Positions 27,723-36,430 of a stretch of 64,000 nucleotides of DNA are shown here, in pieces (positions within the stretch are counted from its first letter, which is position 1; each line of letters opens with the position of its first letter). Below the pieces are notes generated by a model that made no database searches, was not told where the DNA came from, and was given only the letters and a program-made list of their open reading frames with translations. A program made the position numbers and the translations under genes. This stretch comes from Chryseobacterium gallinarum (lineage in GTDB: Bacteria > Bacteroidota > Bacteroidia > Flavobacteriales > Weeksellaceae). The stretch covers positions 124,001-188,000 of the forward strand of contig NZ_CP009928.1 of the NCBI RefSeq assembly GCF_001021975.1, read 5' to 3'.

Positions 27723-28679
27723 TTAATTCAGTTCACCGTAAAAATTGTTATCTACATTATATGTATGATTAGATTGGTCTCTTTCGCATCTGCCAATCAT
27801 AGTGTTGTGCTCTGTCTTATACAAATATACCTTTCCATTACACCCTCTCTTAATACAATTAGCTGCCCTGCGTTTAATTGTGAAAGTCCAGCCGGATTGC
27901 CAGTAAATGGTTAAATGTAGGTTTTCATTTAAGATCACTTCTTGACCAACATGTAACCGACCACTTAATATTAAGTAAATAATCTGATGCGCAAACTTAT
28001 ATCGTTTTAAGCTGGCAGAATTATAGCGCATATAGAGAAGTAATAAGCCAACTATTATTAGAAAAGTAATCATCATAGCAAATTCGCTCATGAAATATAA
28101 AGTACTGCCAACGAAAAGAAATACTAGAGCTGCCCATACGGCATATAACGGTGAAGAATCCTTTATAGATTCCCAGAGGGTAAAGCAGATGCTCTTTTGC
28201 GGATCCTCCGCAAAATAAACTGTATCTTCTTCCAAATAGTTCACCGGCCTTCCTAAGATTGCCAAAACGTCTCTTTTCGGATAAGAAATTAGTTCTTTAG
28301 CTATATGTCGATGGCTCATCGTCTCTATTTTTATGTCCGGATACCCTCTTTGTAACTCATCTATCACATCGCATTCCGCGGGACCAATCTTTTGGTTACT
28401 GACAAAAATAAATTTTTCAACATGCAGGTTCTTCTTAATGCAGTTCTCAAAATCGCTTCTAATCTTATCCGGTAAAGCTGTTCCACGGGAAGAAATTGCG
28501 AAGTACTCTCGAGTCCTACGAACATAGCCGTCTTTTCCACCATCGCCTCTACGTCCCTTTGATCCTACTTCCTGAAAATCTCCACCGTACTTTTTCCGCA
28601 GAAAATTTTCACTATACTTTTGAAATTCCAGTCCCTCCTTTCCTTTCAGGATTATTTCGATATATTCTGTATCCAACAT
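27723..28679 (-). CDS. Restriction-endonuclease-like protein with two membrane helices and a zinc-finger tail
   Basis: A 318-aa protein with three parts. Residues 1-150 look like a PD-(D/E)XK/Mrr-type nuclease fold: E18/E24 in the first helix, then GDGGKDG with D50, then the strand EYFAISSRG; the usual Gln/Lys after the strand is Ser, so activity is uncertain. Two membrane helices span about 175-215 (YAVWAALVFLFVGSTLYFM, MMITFLIIVGLLLLYM). The C-terminus has Cys and His residues in a zinc-finger-like pattern (CIKRGC, GRCERDQSNH). A membrane-bound nuclease-like protein suggests an antiphage effector; this is inference. It stands alone with its own A/T-rich flanks. Confidence 0.7.
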   Translation of the reverse strand: MLDTEYIEIILKGKEGLEFQKYSENFLRKKYGGDFQEVGSKGRRGDGGKDGYVRRTREYFAISSRGTALPDKIRSDFENCIKKNLHVEKFIFVSNQKIGPAECDVIDELQRGYPDIKIETMSHRHIAKELISYPKRDVLAILGRPVNYLEEDTVYFAEDPQKSICFTLWESIKDSSPLYAVWAALVFLFVGSTLYFMSEFAMMITFLIIVGLLLLYMRYNSASLKRYKFAHQIIYLILSGRLHVGQEVILNENLHLTIYWQSGWTFTIKRRAANCIKRGCNGKVYLYKTEHNTMIGRCERDQSNHTYNVDNNFYGELN

Positions 28680-28863
28680 AACATGTTCTTTTGGTCTAAA
28701 ATTAAGCCTTTTTTTCTATGATACTTAGAAGGTGGGCAGCATTAAAACACACTTTTGCAGCACTACCTGTTTACAGCCTTTGGACAGAAGGTGAATACAG
28801 AAGTACTTTTCTATCACACTAAAAATCATTTGGAATTTCCATTACGCAAAAAATATTAAAACA

Positions 28864-29121
28864 ATGGAACAATTAACAAAAAATGACCTTGAGGCTTTAC
28901 GAACAAGACTGCTTTTTGATATAGAGCAGATCCTCAATAGGAAAGGAAGTTCACCTGAATTTGAGTGGTTTCGAAGTAAGGCAATTAGAAAACTTATGGA
29001 TATCTCTCCTGCCACAGTACAAAATATAAGAATTGCAGGAAAAATCCGGTATAAAAAAATCATGGGATCATATTATTACAATAAAACCGACCTTATGAAA
29101 TTATTTAGTGATGAAAAGTAA
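28864..29121 (+). CDS. Small helix-turn-helix protein
   Basis: An 85-aa protein of a family common on Bacteroidetes mobile DNA. The DNA-binding part (about residues 38-80) reads KAIRKLMDISPATVQNIRIA followed by a wing YKKIMGSYYYNKTDLMKLF, as in excisionase/MerR-like winged helices. The N-terminal 35 residues form a helix that may dimerise. It could regulate the cargo or assist recombination. It is read rightward, divergent from the nuclease-like gene. Confidence 0.78.
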   Translation: MEQLTKNDLEALRTRLLFDIEQILNRKGSSPEFEWFRSKAIRKLMDISPATVQNIRIAGKIRYKKIMGSYYYNKTDLMKLFSDEK

Positions 29122-29647
29122 CTTTGCAGGAACGGGTATCGAATATCTTGACAAGATTTGTACCGATGACCGTCTAACTGTGTGACATCTTAGTCTTCTG
29201 CTGGCCATAGTTAGACTTGCTTATCGCTAAAACGAAAACAACCTTATTAGGGTGAGCAGAAGCAAACTTATGCAAATGTCGCATATACATACTGCGCCCA
29301 CCTACCACAAATATTTCAAGGAATCACAGACATATAGCTATATTAAATATACAGCCTCGTATCATCCGGGCTATCGAAGTATTGTTGAAGTATTGAAATA
29401 AGAGTCTAAATCATTTCGAATAGACCGTAGCTTTTTCTATCCTTTTTCGTTTATTTAATCTCAAATAGGACAAATCAGAGATGGAGAAATTTATCTGCTC
29501 TTATATTATGGATTTATTATTGGTGGGCAGATAATTGGGTTAAGCCCATTGATCAATAACAAACCTATACAATGTATTGTCGAATAGTATGAGATTTTTA
29601 AATTATTATTCTCGATGCAATAATCAGTTTGTAATTCCAATAAGAAT
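29122..29647. other. Intergenic stretch with a decayed gene remnant
   Basis: No intact gene. The only coding signal is the winged-helix remnant at 29231-29401, listed separately. The rest (29402-29647) is A/T-rich and shows nothing I can name. Confidence 0.5.
29231..29401 (+). pseudogene. 3' remnant of a winged-helix gene of mobile elements
   Basis: A 56-codon open stretch that ends in TAA but has an in-frame stop just upstream (29228-29230) and only an internal ATG (29270). The sequence IRVSRSKLMQMSHIHTAPTY, then HKYFKESQTYSYIKYTASYH and PGYRSIVEVLK, has the look of the C-terminal half of a Bacteroidetes winged-helix protein in which a recognition helix (ATYHKCI type) is followed by GYIKYxPSYxP. 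I know that pattern from memory and did not run a search. It suggests an older, larger regulator gene was lost here. Confidence 0.55.
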
Positions 29648-30253
29648 TTACGAATGATCGTATATTCTTTGGATTAAAATACTTCGTGTTGAACCAATTT
29701 TATCTTTGCATTTTTTAATATCTATATCAAAGTATTTCACATATGAATTAATGAACTCCTGATAATCAGAATTTTTATAATCCTGACTTAATAGGAAATA
29801 ACGCTTTCCCCCTTTTATTGTTATTAATAGCCACTTGGTAAAATGATTGAGTCCGTTGACGAAAAACACCGACGTTTTAACTTCATTTTTTTTAAACACG
29901 TAGTTTTTGTTTCCTACAGAAGCTGAAAGCTGCTGTGCTGACCATTCTACCTGTATCATTTGTTTTCTTAGTATAATCTTATACAAATAACACATAACCA
30001 AAAAGAATACAGCTATTAAAGGTGCAGATATCATGATCATCAATAGAGTGCCCTTTGCTCTGAGCAATAGCTGTAATGCTTGCATATGGGGCTGCAACAA
30101 TTTAAAAGAAACTATTGCATAGCTTATAAAAAACACAAAACCTATGGCTAAAAATAAATATACAACAGACATTGGAAGTATCAAGCCTATAAAAGAACTA
30201 CCCAGAACCCGCGGTTCCTTTATTTTATGATTATGCTGTCTGACTGATTGCAC
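29648..30253 (-). CDS. Two-helix membrane protein with a YcxB-like C-terminal domain
   Basis: A 201-aa protein with two membrane helices (about residues 20-50, IGLILPMSVVYLFLAIGFVF, and 70-92, LLMIMISAPLIAVFFLVMCY) and a cytoplasmic beta-rich part (IQVEWSAQQLSASVGNKNYVF, WLLITIKGGKRYFLLSQDY). This is the pattern of small bacterial membrane proteins with a PH-like (YcxB-type) domain. Function unknown. It is read leftward, back to back with the Argonaute operon 286 bases away, and could belong to the same defence cargo or be independent. Confidence 0.65.
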   Translation of the reverse strand: MQSVRQHNHKIKEPRVLGSSFIGLILPMSVVYLFLAIGFVFFISYAIVSFKLLQPHMQALQLLLRAKGTLLMIMISAPLIAVFFLVMCYLYKIILRKQMIQVEWSAQQLSASVGNKNYVFKKNEVKTSVFFVNGLNHFTKWLLITIKGGKRYFLLSQDYKNSDYQEFINSYVKYFDIDIKKCKDKIGSTRSILIQRIYDHS

Positions 30254-30539
30254 GGATAATCCTTTAGGACATATTTCAATAAAGGTAATGAATTTTTAAG
30301 CATCTTCATTACACTCGACTCACATTTTCCAGTAGCACAGAATAGATTGAAATTGTTTACTCCATTACCTTAAGAAGATAGATAATCTTAGCAATGCTCA
30401 GAATGGCAGTATTTCAAAAGGGTCTGTTTATTACTTGAATGCGTCGAATTATGACCAAAACACCAACACAAAAAGAAACAGATTAGTAATGGTGGAATCC
30501 CATAATTGTTAAATCGAAATTAAGTACTAAATTTATAGA

Positions 30540-31919
30540 ATGAACAGAAGCCAACTTATTAACAGTATTGCCCAGTCTTTAAGCAGATTTAAAAGTGAAG
30601 TAGAGATACTAAATTCTGCAAGTTTATATGATATTAATCTCCATGCTGAAAATGTTCTGATTCCACTACTAAACGAACTTTTTGGTCTTAATTTAGAAAA
30701 TGCAAACAAAAGCAAAAAAAACTATCCGGGGATTGACCTTATTGACGCTGATAATCGTGTTGCATTCCAGATTACGTCTTCTAATGATAATGCAAAGATT
30801 AAGAATACGTTAAAAAAAGTAGTTGAGCATAACATTCACAACGATGTAGATTTTGTCTATGTATATGTTATCACAGAAAAGAAAAGTTCTTACAAAAAAG
30901 ATATTTTTGATGACATATTAGAAGGTAAACTGATCTTTGACCCCGCTAAGCATATTATCGATTATAGCAATATTATGCTTATGGTAGACTCAATTATTCA
31001 AGCAACAAAAATAAAATCTATTTCTGACCTGCTTGCTGAGCAATTTACCGATGAAAAAATTGATTCAAGGAAGAAATTAGCAGAAAAAATAGAAGAGATC
31101 ATAACTGAGGAAATTTATCCTAACTTGGTTAAAATAAATACCCCTGATTATGTTTATATTGCCGACCTTGATATTGACAGACAGGATATTATCACGAGGT
31201 CCTGGCAAACTACTTATAAGCTTAAAAATAATGCGTCTCAACGCAAAGTTATTATGAAAGCTTTGGTTTTTGCTGAAGTTAAATTTAGCGGAGACTGGTA
31301 TTTTGTTGAAAACAAACTTATCACATTCTCAGATCTAAATAATGGGAAAAATCCTCTTCAGAAGATTATAGATACAGGAACAGTGGAGCGGCTCACTGTA
31401 GATGAATTTATAAGTATAAATGAAAATTATAAAAACTCATTTATTGGGTTATTAAAGGCTTGTATAAACCAAAAGTTATATAATAAACATATTCGATGGA
31501 TAGAGAAAGAAGAATATTTTAGGTTCGCTTTTACCTCCCCAACGCCGATGCCGAGGAAAATTACATGGAAATTAAAAAAGCAAGCTACTAGAGCAGCGGT
31601 TGATGAGGTATGGAATAAAGATCACACAAGGATTTTATGTTTTAAACACATTGCATTTCAAACAAATATATATTTGTTCGATGACATCTTTTATCTTTCT
31701 ATAAATCCCACATGGAGTTACACATGGAATGGTTATGAAAAGAGCAACTTAGAAAAAGAACTCCTACCTGGAATAAAGAGACTGGAGTCGAACAAAAGTA
31801 TCTACAATGTTTTTAGATTTATTAGCTATTGCCTGATTAATACAATGGAGGACGAAGCTGAATATAATACAATCCAATTTGAATTGCCTCCAGCACTTCC
31901 TTTAACATATACAAAGTAA
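30540..31919 (+). CDS. SMEK-type nuclease-like protein with C-terminal APAZ-like region, Argonaute partner
   Basis: A 459-aa protein encoded just before the short Argonaute. Residues 1-130 fit the SMEK domain of the PD-(D/E)XK superfamily: LYDINLHAEN with E37, then GIDLID with D66, then VAFQITSS with Q77 and T79 in place of the usual E-x-K. The hydrophobic core pattern LLNELFGLNL is also kept. Residues 180-459 form a separate domain with AFAFTSPTPM-like segments and the block YLSINPTWSYTWNGYEKSNL, followed by GIKRLESNKSIYN. In short Argonaute systems the effector is fused to an APAZ domain that binds the Argonaute; size and position fit, but I cannot prove the fold. Probable role: nuclease effector released by guide-target binding. 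Confidence 0.78.
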   Translation: MNRSQLINSIAQSLSRFKSEVEILNSASLYDINLHAENVLIPLLNELFGLNLENANKSKKNYPGIDLIDADNRVAFQITSSNDNAKIKNTLKKVVEHNIHNDVDFVYVYVITEKKSSYKKDIFDDILEGKLIFDPAKHIIDYSNIMLMVDSIIQATKIKSISDLLAEQFTDEKIDSRKKLAEKIEEIITEEIYPNLVKINTPDYVYIADLDIDRQDIITRSWQTTYKLKNNASQRKVIMKALVFAEVKFSGDWYFVENKLITFSDLNNGKNPLQKIIDTGTVERLTVDEFISINENYKNSFIGLLKACINQKLYNKHIRWIEKEEYFRFAFTSPTPMPRKITWKLKKQATRAAVDEVWNKDHTRILCFKHIAFQTNIYLFDDIFYLSINPTWSYTWNGYEKSNLEKELLPGIKRLESNKSIYNVFRFISYCLINTMEDEAEYNTIQFELPPALPLTYTK

Positions 31920-31925
31920 TCGATT

Positions 31926-33401
31926 ATGAAAGTAAAATTATTAGAAGAACCAACTCTTGAATTTGGGCTAGGAGAGTCTATTTGTCCCAAAAGAGGTATT
32001 GCAGGAATGTCTCCTTATGATTTTGATAATGTTCGTCCGGAAAAAATAACCCTTGGCTTTATTGGAAAAAGTGAAAGTATTGACAATATCGCAAGCTGGC
32101 TGCAAACTGCAAAGAAGTCTATAAAGAATAATAAACAAAATCTCAGAAATCTTTTCCCAGACTTCCCTGGCTTCAATAGAGACCTTGCATTTCACTCTGA
32201 AATTGCATATGACCAAAGCTATTTAAGGAAACTTAATAATTCAGATGTTGAAGAAATAATAAAGAATTCGCAGGATATAGATGCTGTTATAGAGAAGATT
32301 GTTCACCTCTATTTGACTGAGATTAAGTTTTTAACCAAAAACAAAAAACCAGATGTTATACTTTGTATTCTCGATGACAAACTGACATCAATCTTTTTAA
32401 CTTCTGGCAACAAGAAAAAGGGTTCTTCAAAAAGTATAATTGATGAGGCTGATTTAAATGAAGAAGACCTATCTGAAACTGCAGATGACGACTTTTATTC
32501 GGATGGTGAAATTAATAAAAAAGAGTACAATTTTCGTCGTCTATTAAAAGCTAGAGCAATGAAATTTGGGGTTCCGATTCAGATAATGCGGGATAAAATC
32601 GCAAATCCTTCTAGAGATATGCAAGACCCAGCAACAATCGCATGGAACTTTTTTACGGCAATTTACTACAAAGCTTCCGGTACACCATGGGCTCTTAAAA
32701 AAGAGACTGCCGATATTATTTGTTATGCAGGTATAAGCTTTTACCGAAGTCGTGATAAACAAACAATTCAGACCAGCGTAACGCAGATTTTTAACGAACA
32801 TGGTAAAGGTGTAATCTTACGCGGTGCTGAAGTAGAACTGAAAAAAGGAGATCGTGAACCACATCTGTCCGAAGAACAAGCATTTGAACTAATGGATACA
32901 GCTTTAGGTGAATACTATGAAGCTTTAAAAATTTTCCCGCAAAGACTTGTAATCCATAAATCGTCAAACTTTAGTCAAAGCGAAATAGATGGATTCAGGC
33001 GAGCAACTTCCAAACATAAAATTAATTCTGTCGATTTGGTGACGATCATGTCATCACCTTTAAGACTTTTTCGAGATAATATTTACCCACCGTTAAGAGG
33101 GACTATGTGCACAATAGATACTAAAAATTATATTTTATACACAAGGGGTTTTGTAAACTATTTTGAAACTTACCCTGGATCATATATCCCCGACCCTTTA
33201 CTTATAAGGCTTTTCTCTCATGATGAATCTCCAGAAGTTATATGTAGAGAAATCCTTGGACTAACTAAAATGAATTGGAATAATACACAATTTGACAGAA
33301 AATATCCAATAACAATTGAATGTAGCAGAAAAGTGGGAGATATTTTGAAATACTTAGAACCTGACGAGCAGCCGCAACTGAAATATAGTTTTTATATGTA
33401 A
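31926..33401 (+). CDS. Short prokaryotic Argonaute (MID-PIWI, catalytically inactive)
   Basis: A 491-aa protein with the short pAgo layout: no N or PAZ domain. The start has the family block EPTLEFGLGESICPKRGIAG and SPYDFD. The MID domain has KPDVILCILDD (141-151) and the guide 5'-end motif with K208 and G215-V-P-I-Q219. The PIWI domain has YAGISFYRSRD (268-277), VTQIFNEHGKG, VIHKSSNF (342-349), PPLRGT and MNWNNTQFD (449-457). The catalytic tetrad is lost: S271 replaces the first Asp, and HKSS replaces the His-x-Asp motif. It would bind a guide and target and signal to the nuclease-like partner encoded 6 bases upstream. The closest described systems are SPARTA, SPARSA and SPARDA. Confidence 0.9.
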   Translation: MKVKLLEEPTLEFGLGESICPKRGIAGMSPYDFDNVRPEKITLGFIGKSESIDNIASWLQTAKKSIKNNKQNLRNLFPDFPGFNRDLAFHSEIAYDQSYLRKLNNSDVEEIIKNSQDIDAVIEKIVHLYLTEIKFLTKNKKPDVILCILDDKLTSIFLTSGNKKKGSSKSIIDEADLNEEDLSETADDDFYSDGEINKKEYNFRRLLKARAMKFGVPIQIMRDKIANPSRDMQDPATIAWNFFTAIYYKASGTPWALKKETADIICYAGISFYRSRDKQTIQTSVTQIFNEHGKGVILRGAEVELKKGDREPHLSEEQAFELMDTALGEYYEALKIFPQRLVIHKSSNFSQSEIDGFRRATSKHKINSVDLVTIMSSPLRLFRDNIYPPLRGTMCTIDTKNYILYTRGFVNYFETYPGSYIPDPLLIRLFSHDESPEVICREILGLTKMNWNNTQFDRKYPITIECSRKVGDILKYLEPDEQPQLKYSFYM

Positions 33402-34981
33402 AATTTCATTCAGGAATTGACTGCTTTTACAGTGGTTCGGTTGCCGAAATTGAAATATCATTCGGCCAGTTAGTGCTAAAAACAGCAACGTTGGGCATTA
33501 TCATCGATGGTGAAAAAACAAAAATAGAATGTGGTGATAATACAGCTCCAATCAAAAATAACTTAAAGATCCACACAAAAAATCTACAAGGAGAAAGGCT
33601 TCGCACCTAAAATAAATCACACAGTTAGTTCCAAAATGATCTGATAAAAGGCTTTCTGGAAGTTTTATAAATTCAGGGGACAGTGCATTGGCGAAATTGG
33701 CCCAAAACTCTATCCATAATAAATATTCAGATATCGATACAAGAGATTATTAATTTTATGTCAACAAAATAACAGGTGAAAAAGAAATTTATTGATATCT
33801 GAATATTTAATTGGAGATATTATAGGAAAGATAGTGAAGGAATAGCAAGAATCTCTAGGACTCGCCTGCAACAAGTGGATTTCAAAGAAAGAAATAATTG
33901 GAAATATTTTTTTAAGAGCATATATTTCAATACGTTCTACCACATTGTTAACCCTTTTTAACAAACTTGGCCCTCAAATAAAGATGAAAGATTTTAATAC
34001 TATGAAGAAGAGTGAATTATTATCCATTTAGTCACCATGATTGGTTTGTTTTCAAAATATTTGTAACTTTGTAATAGTTATTAATAGTTGGAAAAAGTTC
34101 AAACCCTATTTACCCCTTATTGTGACTTAAGCTCTTGTTTATCAAGATTATTCACTTTTTGTATCGGGAAATAAATATTAAAACGGAGTAAACCAAAACA
34201 ATCCAAACAGCTAAAATATGTTTTTGATTGTAATTTAGCAAAAATTGGTTTGTTTTGGTCTGTTTTATCCTCCATTTGTCTCCCAAAACCGATTCATAAC
34301 ATTTTTTATCACGGAGATAACTTCACTTATCCTAATGCATTTATATCTTTATCACCCCTTAAATGCAACTATGATTACGCAAAAAAAGCGTACAAACTAC
34401 CAATGGGCGATTCCATTCAGGACCACAAATTTTGTTCCTTCCTGCCCTACTACTGCTGAGCACTATTTTGAACTGAAAACCCTCGATTAGCTATTATATA
34501 ATCCTATTGCAAGTACTGAACCTGTCAGAATTGGGCAAGACAAGCTTTTACCAGTAGTTCTTACCAGGGCCGGTAATTTTTACTCCTCCACCCTGGCGTA
34601 TTATCAGCTATCTCCTACCCTGACCGAAAGATACCGTTCTACTATTACACAACCTAAGTCCAGCAATTTTTCAATTTGAATTATTGAATTTTCAAATCAA
34701 CATCATTATAATATTAAAAATTTTTAACATATTGTTTTATAAATATATTTTATTATATAAATCTAAAAAAATATTGAAAATAATTTATTTAAAACATGAT
34801 ATATGATAATTTTTTTTATAGACCGGTTTTATACTTTTACCAAATAATTCACCATATAAAGACAAATACCATAAAACCTATTAAAAATTATTCTTTTTCA
34901 ATAGGCTGTATATTAAGCTTCAAATTGCGTGCAAGCTAACTACGATACGGTGAAAATAATACAACTACCAAAAAAAATATA
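33402..34981. other. Long region with decayed reading frames, possible element boundary
   Basis: No intact gene in 1.58 kb. Fragments with coding character exist. One, at about 33402-33610 (+), reads without a start as AEIEISFGQLVLKTATLGII and ends GERLRT. Another, at 34245-34680 (+), is interrupted by a TAG at 34488-34490 and continues TEPVRIGQDKLLPVVLTRAG, then YYQLSPTLTERYRSTI. From 34670 the DNA is extremely A/T-rich, up to the promoter region of the acyl-CoA dehydrogenase gene. The mix of gene fragments suits the edge of an integrated element, but I found no flanking repeat to define it. Confidence 0.55.
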
Positions 34982-36430
34982 ATGCAACAATTTACGCTCA
35001 AATCACACGACAACGTCGAAAAAATCTGTTCCCATTTCCATTTATTTGATTATGTTCATCATCAAAAGGAAAGTATCTCAAAAGACCAATGGAACAAGCT
35101 GGTAACAGCCGGCATTTACCTTCCTGTTATCCCAAAAAGCCATAATGGTCTGGAAAGTAAAGCAGATCTGACTATGATGATAAACAGAGCTGCATATCAC
35201 AATCTGGGGCTTGCCATGTCACTTATTGTGTCGACGTTACTTTTCGCGGACAATGTGATCGAATATGGCTCCCAGGATCTAAAAAATGAAGTCATACATG
35301 ACCTTTTGAATAATAACGGCCAGGGAGGAATAGCTATAATCGAACCCAAAGCAGGATCTGGATTGAGTCTTATGCAGACTGTCGCTGAAAAAGTAGATGG
35401 CGGATTCAGGATAAGGGGCAGCAAGCACTGGCAGTGTTTTAGCAGACATGCGGACTGGTGGTTAATAACAGCAAAAAATAAAGATCAGCCCGTTGCAGCG
35501 GGAGCTTTTGGCTTCTATATTCATAAGAACCAGGAAGGAGGATTCCGTACTGTCGAAACCTATGCCTCTAAAGGTCTTCATCAAATTGATTTTGGTGCTA
35601 ACAAGCTGGATGTTTTCATTCCCGAATATCGGAGATTGAATCTCTCTGGCACAGGAATTCCTCAAATTTACCAGCTGGTCATCCCAACATGGCAGCAGTT
35701 TGCATCCCTTGGAAAAGGATTTCTTTCCAGGATATATGAGGAATCTGAAAAGTATGTTTCTTCGAGAGCATCCCCAGACGGCCACTTAAAGGATATTGAT
35801 TTTGTGCGTTATAGGCTGGGCAATATTGCTGCATGCAGGACCATTTGTGAAGCACTTTTCAATTATGTCCTCAATTCTTTCTCGACTTATCCCAAAGGAA
35901 AAAGAGAGATATTTCCGGCACAGTGCATAAAAGTTATGGCATCGGATGCAATGCTCACCGGAGCCATGCACTACCAAACCATCTGTGGCGCCAATGGCTA
36001 CCGATATGCTGCTGACAACAATATCGCAGCAATAGCAGCGGATGATGCGCAGGCATTCGTGATGCTATCTTTTCCTAATGATGTACTCTCACTTTATCTA
36101 GCAAAGGAGTTTCTGCACAAAACAGAAGTAGAAAAAAATAAAAGTTTTTGGACATTGATTAACGAGTCAGGATATACACATGCCGCAGCCATACATCTTG
36201 AGGATCTAAGAAATGAACTGAATTATTGTCCTTCTGGTAACCTGGAACTTGTCCTATCAGGAAAAATTCTTACTAGAATATTTGCCATTACCGCACTTAA
36301 AGCCTATAGTCCATCCAATCAAGTAGATCAAGAAAAAATTTCATCCGCATTACTTTACTGTGTCAATGAAATTAAAATGACTTTAAGTGAACGGTCTATT
36401 TCTAAACAAATTTCAAAATCTATACTATGA
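34982..36430 (+). CDS. Acyl-CoA dehydrogenase family protein
   Basis: A 482-aa flavoprotein-like enzyme. The N-terminal helical part (about 1-115) is followed by the beta domain with AIIEPKAGSGLSLMQTVAEK and the segment FRIRGSKHWQCFSRHADWW, which matches the FAD-binding middle domain of acyl-CoA dehydrogenases (the usual TEP-GSD and GxKxWIT motifs). The C-terminal helical domain includes AMHYQTICGANGYRYAADNN, where the family has its R/E-GG-GY signature. The final 100 residues are longer than usual. The ATGA overlap with the hotdog gene points to joint function in acyl-chain modification, perhaps on an acyl carrier protein. Confidence 0.82.
   Translation: MQQFTLKSHDNVEKICSHFHLFDYVHHQKESISKDQWNKLVTAGIYLPVIPKSHNGLESKADLTMMINRAAYHNLGLAMSLIVSTLLFADNVIEYGSQDLKNEVIHDLLNNNGQGGIAIIEPKAGSGLSLMQTVAEKVDGGFRIRGSKHWQCFSRHADWWLITAKNKDQPVAAGAFGFYIHKNQEGGFRTVETYASKGLHQIDFGANKLDVFIPEYRRLNLSGTGIPQIYQLVIPTWQQFASLGKGFLSRIYEESEKYVSSRASPDGHLKDIDFVRYRLGNIAACRTICEALFNYVLNSFSTYPKGKREIFPAQCIKVMASDAMLTGAMHYQTICGANGYRYAADNNIAAIAADDAQAFVMLSFPNDVLSLYLAKEFLHKTEVEKNKSFWTLINESGYTHAAAIHLEDLRNELNYCPSGNLELVLSGKILTRIFAITALKAYSPSNQVDQEKISSALLYCVNEIKMTLSERSISKQISKSIL

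Noticed and set aside
30506..30535. Possible Bacteroidetes promoter (TTG at 30506-30508 and TAAATTTA at 30528-30535) for the Argonaute operon
   Set aside because: The second box ends 4 bases before the ATG, so the transcript would start inside or after the start codon; the final G of TAnnTTTG is also missing.
34245..34490. 81-codon rightward frame after the Argonaute gene
   Set aside because: It ends at an in-frame TAG and the same frame continues with protein-like sequence; I treat it as part of a decayed gene, not an intact small protein.
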